7,950 nucleotides of DNA from contig JAIOSX010000244.1 in the NCBI GenBank assembly GCA_021107345.1, forward strand, positions 1-7,950, written 5' to 3'. The notes under the pieces are model-generated. The model worked only from the letters and a program-made list of their open reading frames with translations, ran no database searches and was not told where the DNA came from. Both the position numbers and the translations under genes were made by a program. Below are positions 5,804-7,950 of the stretch, piece by piece. Positions within the stretch are counted from its first letter, which is position 1. Each line of letters starts with the position of its first letter. This DNA is from Candidatus Aegiribacteria sp. Its GTDB lineage: Bacteria > Fermentibacterota > Fermentibacteria > Fermentibacterales > Fermentibacteraceae.

Positions 5804-7471
5804 ATGAGCAGAAAACCTGCAGCCGAATATTATGATGAACGTCGACGCAGGCTACTGGATAACGAAACTTGTACCCATAATTTTCCCAAACAGGGGATTT
5901 TTGAAATAATCCTGGCTTCTCCCAAGGAATACAGAAGCACTATGTCTTCTCTCAGGTTCCAGAGTGTTTTCAAACAGATGGCTTCATGGCCTGAAACCTG
6001 TTGTGAAAGGGCATTTTACCCTGAAAAGGATGAATTCCATTGGAGAACCAGATACGGGTATCCCACTTTAACTCTTGAAACGGGCAAATCGATCAAGCAG
6101 TGTGATCTGCTTGTTTTCACACCTACCAGTGAGGACGACTACCTCAGAATCCTGGAGATGATGAAGCTTTCCGGCATCGAGATAAGAGCTGAAGAAAGAG
6201 TCAGCAAATGGCCCCTGGTTATTGCTGAAGGGACACCGGTTACAGCTAATCCCATGCCCCTTTCACTTTTCATGGATGCCTTCGTAATAGGGGAAACAGA
6301 ACCTTCAATAGGTCCTGTTCTCGATACGATTAAAAGCCTCGGTGCCCAGGGTGCTTCAAAAAAGAAACTGCTCCGGAGGCTTGCAGCTCTGCCCGGTATG
6401 TACATTCCTTCTGTGCATGACATACCCGGTAAAGTAAGTTCGATTATGCGTCAGTGGGCAGGTTCAGACGGGATGGGAATGACTTCTTTCATCCATTCTC
6501 CCGATTGTATCAACAACGATATAGCAATGCTGGAGATATCAAGAGGCTGTTCATTCAACTGCAAGTTCTGTCAACCTGGATACGTCAGTCTTCCCTATAG
6601 AGAATGCAAGCTTGAAGAGCTGGAAAATACAATTGAAAAACTACCCGATATAAAGAAACTTGCGCTTCTTGGCAGTTCACCAAGATCCTATCCTGACCTC
6701 CACAAGGTTATCAAGGCAGCCAAGAAACGGAATCTTGAGGTTATATTCTGTTCAAATAAATATGAGGACCAGATACACTCCGACGAGTATCCTGATGACC
6801 TCAAAGAGAAATCCATAGTACTATCTCCCGAGACTGGAACAGATTCTCTGAGAAGAGTTATCGGTAAGAAACTCAAAAACAGCCAGCTTTTCGAATCGGT
6901 CGAGAAAGACTCGGATGAGAATGCAACCAGTATCAGGATATATTTTATGATAGGTCTACCCTTTGAGATCGAAGCTGATAGAGCTTCAATAATCGATTTC
7001 GTAAAAGAGATCCGCAGTAGGAATCCGCTGCCAATTTCCGTTAACATAGATCCTTTCATACCAAAACCATGGACTGCATTCCAATGGACTGCAATGGCAA
7101 CTCCCAGTAACCTCAGGGAATGGATTGAATGGCTCGAAACCGAGCTGAAGAAGATCGACAGAGTCAGTGTCAGATGCGGAGATCCGCGCGAATCTCATAT
7201 AAGAGCATTATTCGCAAGGGGAGATCACAGAACCAGCAAGGTTCTTGAAGGAAAGCTTTCAGGTGTAGGTTGGAATACCGCTTTCAAGAAAATAGGCGTG
7301 AACATCAAATGGGTTCTGGAAGATATCGATCCGGAGACATCCTTCGAATGGAGTTTTCTTAATATGGGTTTTGGTCATACAAGGCTTGCCCGTGAATACC
7401 ACGCATCCTTTTCTCTCAATCAGAACAGGTTGAAGGATATGCAGAAGGAATTAGAAGAAGAATCTGAATAA
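5804..7471 (+). CDS. Radical SAM protein with degenerate B12-binding-like N-terminal domain, function unknown
   Basis: Radical SAM enzymes use a [4Fe-4S] cluster to cleave S-adenosylmethionine and start radical reactions. The cluster motif is CSFNCKFC (Cys249, Cys253, Cys256) within EISRGCSFNCKFCQPG. Residues about 30-165 resemble the cobalamin-binding-like domain of an uncharacterised family I know as TIGR03960: YRSTMSSLRFQ (43-53), ERAFYPEKD (68-76), LVIAEGTPVTANPMPL (138-153) and DAFVIGETEP (158-167). I see no DxHxxG cobalamin motif. Then come the linker PGMYIPSVH (197-205), SPETGTDSLRRVI (341-353), IRIYFMIGLP (377-386) and FIPKPWTAFQW (418-428). The C-terminal part (FARGDHRTSKV, then EDIDPETSFEW) also fits that family. 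The 555 residues look complete, ending in an acidic tail. GGAGG at 5790-5794 supports the ATG. The substrate is unknown; the neighbouring rpmB and ssrA, and the family's habit of lying near ribosomal genes, hint only loosely at tRNA or ribosome modification. Confidence 0.82.
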   Translation: MSRKPAAEYYDERRRRLLDNETCTHNFPKQGIFEIILASPKEYRSTMSSLRFQSVFKQMASWPETCCERAFYPEKDEFHWRTRYGYPTLTLETGKSIKQCDLLVFTPTSEDDYLRILEMMKLSGIEIRAEERVSKWPLVIAEGTPVTANPMPLSLFMDAFVIGETEPSIGPVLDTIKSLGAQGASKKKLLRRLAALPGMYIPSVHDIPGKVSSIMRQWAGSDGMGMTSFIHSPDCINNDIAMLEISRGCSFNCKFCQPGYVSLPYRECKLEELENTIEKLPDIKKLALLGSSPRSYPDLHKVIKAAKKRNLEVIFCSNKYEDQIHSDEYPDDLKEKSIVLSPETGTDSLRRVIGKKLKNSQLFESVEKDSDENATSIRIYFMIGLPFEIEADRASIIDFVKEIRSRNPLPISVNIDPFIPKPWTAFQWTAMATPSNLREWIEWLETELKKIDRVSVRCGDPRESHIRALFARGDHRTSKVLEGKLSGVGWNTAFKKIGVNIKWVLEDIDPETSFEWSFLNMGFGHTRLAREYHASFSLNQNRLKDMQKELEEESE

Positions 7472-7493
7472 TTACTGATACGGTATCTGATAT

Positions 7494-7526
7494 GAAAAGC
7501 GGGAATGTCAACCATTCCCGCTTTTC
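7494..7526. terminator. Bidirectional intrinsic terminator between convergent genes
   Basis: GAAAAGCGGGAATG (7494-7507) and its exact reverse complement (7513-7526) form a perfect 14-bp stem with a 5-nt loop. Each strand has a GC-rich core followed by TTTT at the 3' side of the stem, the usual form of a two-way terminator. It begins 22 nt after the radical SAM stop codon (7469-7471) and lies downstream of rpmB on the other strand, so it can end both transcripts. Confidence 0.85.
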
Positions 7527-7528
7527 TG

Positions 7529-7578
7529 AACGTAAATCACTATTATTTTAGACAACGTAAATCACTATTATTTTAGAC
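7529..7578. repeat. Exact 25-bp tandem duplication spanning the rpmB 3' end
   Basis: Positions 7529-7553 and 7554-7578 are identical and directly adjacent, with no spacer and no shared flanking bases. The unit is AT-rich. On the minus strand it begins with the last Val codon and stop of rpmB (GTC TAA), so one copy (7554-7578) contains the real gene end and the other (7529-7553) is a copy lying between the gene and the terminator. It is most simply a recent slippage or duplication event. There is no spacer pattern that would suggest CRISPR. Confidence 0.95.
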
Positions 7579-7761
7579 TTTGTGAACCTTACCTGATTTA
7601 ATACAACTTGTACATACTTTAACTTTCTTCAGCTTGCCGTCGATAAGTATCCTTGCATTCTGAAGGTTTGGCTTCCAGACATGTTTTGTATGTCTGTTAG
7701 AATGGCTGACTCGATTTCCTACTGAAGGTCCTTTACCACAGATATCACATTTCCAGGACAT
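7573..7761 (-). CDS. rpmB: Ribosomal protein bL28, zinc-ribbon (C+) form
   Basis: bL28 is a small protein of the large ribosomal subunit that binds near the E-site region of 23S rRNA. The 62 residues begin [20 protein letters not shown], with the family core GKGPxxGNxVSHxxxxTKxxWxPNLQ followed by K and V rich segments. Two CxxC pairs (Cys5/Cys8 and Cys50/Cys53) make this the four-cysteine zinc-binding version; many bacteria also carry or use a Cys-less version, often under Zur control when zinc is low. Length is normal for the short form. AGGAG (minus strand, 7769-7773) lies 7 nt before the ATG, which supports the start. The gene stands alone on the minus strand, convergent to the radical SAM gene and divergent from ssrA. 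Its final codon and stop lie in a tandem duplication. Confidence 0.97.
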   Translation of the reverse strand: MSWKCDICGKGPSVGNRVSHSNRHTKHVWKPNLQNARILIDGKLKKVKVCTSCIKSGKVHKV

Positions 7762-7782
7762 TTCTTAGCTCCTAAATACATT

Positions 7783-7788
7783 AGTATA
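7783..7788 (-). promoter_or_regulatory. rpmB: Possible -10 box for rpmB
   Basis: TATACT on the minus strand lies 21 nt before the rpmB ATG and just upstream of its ribosome binding site. No convincing -35 hexamer is found 16-18 nt further upstream; TTGAAT occurs, but 24 nt away. The same stretch also reads TATAAT on the plus strand (7785-7790), again without a good -35. This is a weak assignment. Confidence 0.3.
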
Positions 7789-7854
7789 ATTCAAATGAGA
7801 CTCGATTTAATAATTCAATTTCAGATATTTGCCAAGTCCCATTTAATCACGGGG

Positions 7855-7882
7855 TTGACATATTCGACATGATTCCCATAAT
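7855..7882 (+). promoter_or_regulatory. ssrA: Sigma70-type promoter of ssrA
   Basis: A perfect -35 box TTGACA (7855-7860), a 16-nt spacer and CATAAT (7877-7882, five of six matches) place the transcription start near 7889. The mature tmRNA begins near 7905, so the precursor would carry a leader of about 15 nt, to be removed by RNase P as for tRNA-like RNAs. This is the best promoter in the window and fits an abundant RNA. Confidence 0.8.
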
Positions 7883-7904
7883 TGCATTGTGTTATTCAGA
7901 CTGT

Positions 7905-7950
7905 GGGGGCGACAGGTATCGACGGGTTCAGAAGCGGTCTGACGGTTGCA
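7905..7950 (+). ncRNA. ssrA: tmRNA (transfer-messenger RNA), 5' end only
   Basis: tmRNA, with SmpB, rescues stalled ribosomes and tags the unfinished protein for degradation. The window holds only the first 46 nt. It begins GGGGGCGAC, the strand that pairs with the 3' end to form the acceptor stem, and continues with GGTATCGACGGG, the conserved tRNA-like D-loop region (GGATTCGACGGG in E. coli). A small TCAGA/TCTGA stem (7928-7942) follows, and the last bases GGTTGCA (7944-7950) match the start of the conserved GGTTGCATGCCGAG segment. The 5' end is set by the GGGGGC motif. The tag-encoding region and the 3' half lie beyond the window, so the tag peptide and the one-piece or permuted form cannot be read directly, but this 5' arrangement is that of standard one-piece tmRNA. 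Confidence 0.93.

Noticed and set aside
6688..7059. 123-codon minus-strand open frame inside the radical SAM gene
   Set aside because: It is antisense to conserved radical SAM motifs and has no ribosome binding site or family resemblance that I can see.
7529..7578. Short direct repeats as a possible CRISPR array
   Set aside because: There are only two copies and they abut with no spacer; no cas genes are nearby.
1..7950. A new mobile, defence or toxin-antitoxin system
   Set aside because: Every coding region is a recognisable housekeeping gene apart from the radical SAM protein, and gaps are all under 150 nt with no inserted cargo, integrase or terminal repeats.

Overview
The window is bacterial chromosome carrying the 3' part of a division and cell-wall (dcw) cluster, followed by a small translation-related region. 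Base composition looks moderate (GC in the mid to high 40s by eye). Arginine is mostly AGA/AGG and isoleucine often ATA. The proteins are clear orthologs of dcw products but carry substitutions at several positions that rarely vary, which suggests an uncultured or deep-branching lineage, perhaps of the FCB/candidate-phylum type. The taxon cannot be fixed from sequence reading alone.

Positions 1-5686, all on the + strand, form one tightly packed run: ftsW (3' end only), murG, murC, ftsQ, ftsA, ftsZ. Successive genes overlap by 4 bp (ATGA), 1 bp (TAATG), 4 bp (ATGA) and 4 bp (GTGA). Only ftsZ sits behind a short 17-nt gap with its own strong ribosome binding site. This is the layout of a translationally coupled operon. 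MurG makes lipid II, MurC starts the peptide stem, FtsW polymerises glycan at the septum, FtsQ scaffolds the divisome, and FtsA tethers FtsZ to the membrane. murB and ddl, which often lie between murC and ftsQ, are not there.

Positions 5687-5803 are a 117-nt gap with two mutually exclusive small hairpins and a third hairpin whose 3' arm overlaps the ribosome binding site of the next gene. That gene (5804-7471, +) encodes a 555-residue radical SAM protein of the family with a degenerate N-terminal B12-binding-like domain; its reaction is unknown.

A perfect 14-bp inverted repeat (7494-7526) lies between this gene and the convergent rpmB (ribosomal protein L28, zinc-ribbon form, - strand, 7573-7761) and can serve both as a terminator. 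Next to it is an exact 25-bp tandem duplication (7529-7578) that includes the rpmB stop codon. Divergent from rpmB, a good sigma70-type promoter (7855-7882) drives ssrA (tmRNA), whose 5' 46 nt (7905-7950) are the last thing in the window.

I see no mobile element, CRISPR array, toxin or defence system. The content is core housekeeping. The items most worth a second look are the RBS-masking hairpin, the duplication at the end of rpmB, the uncharacterised radical SAM protein, and the unusual residues in FtsZ, MurC and MurG.
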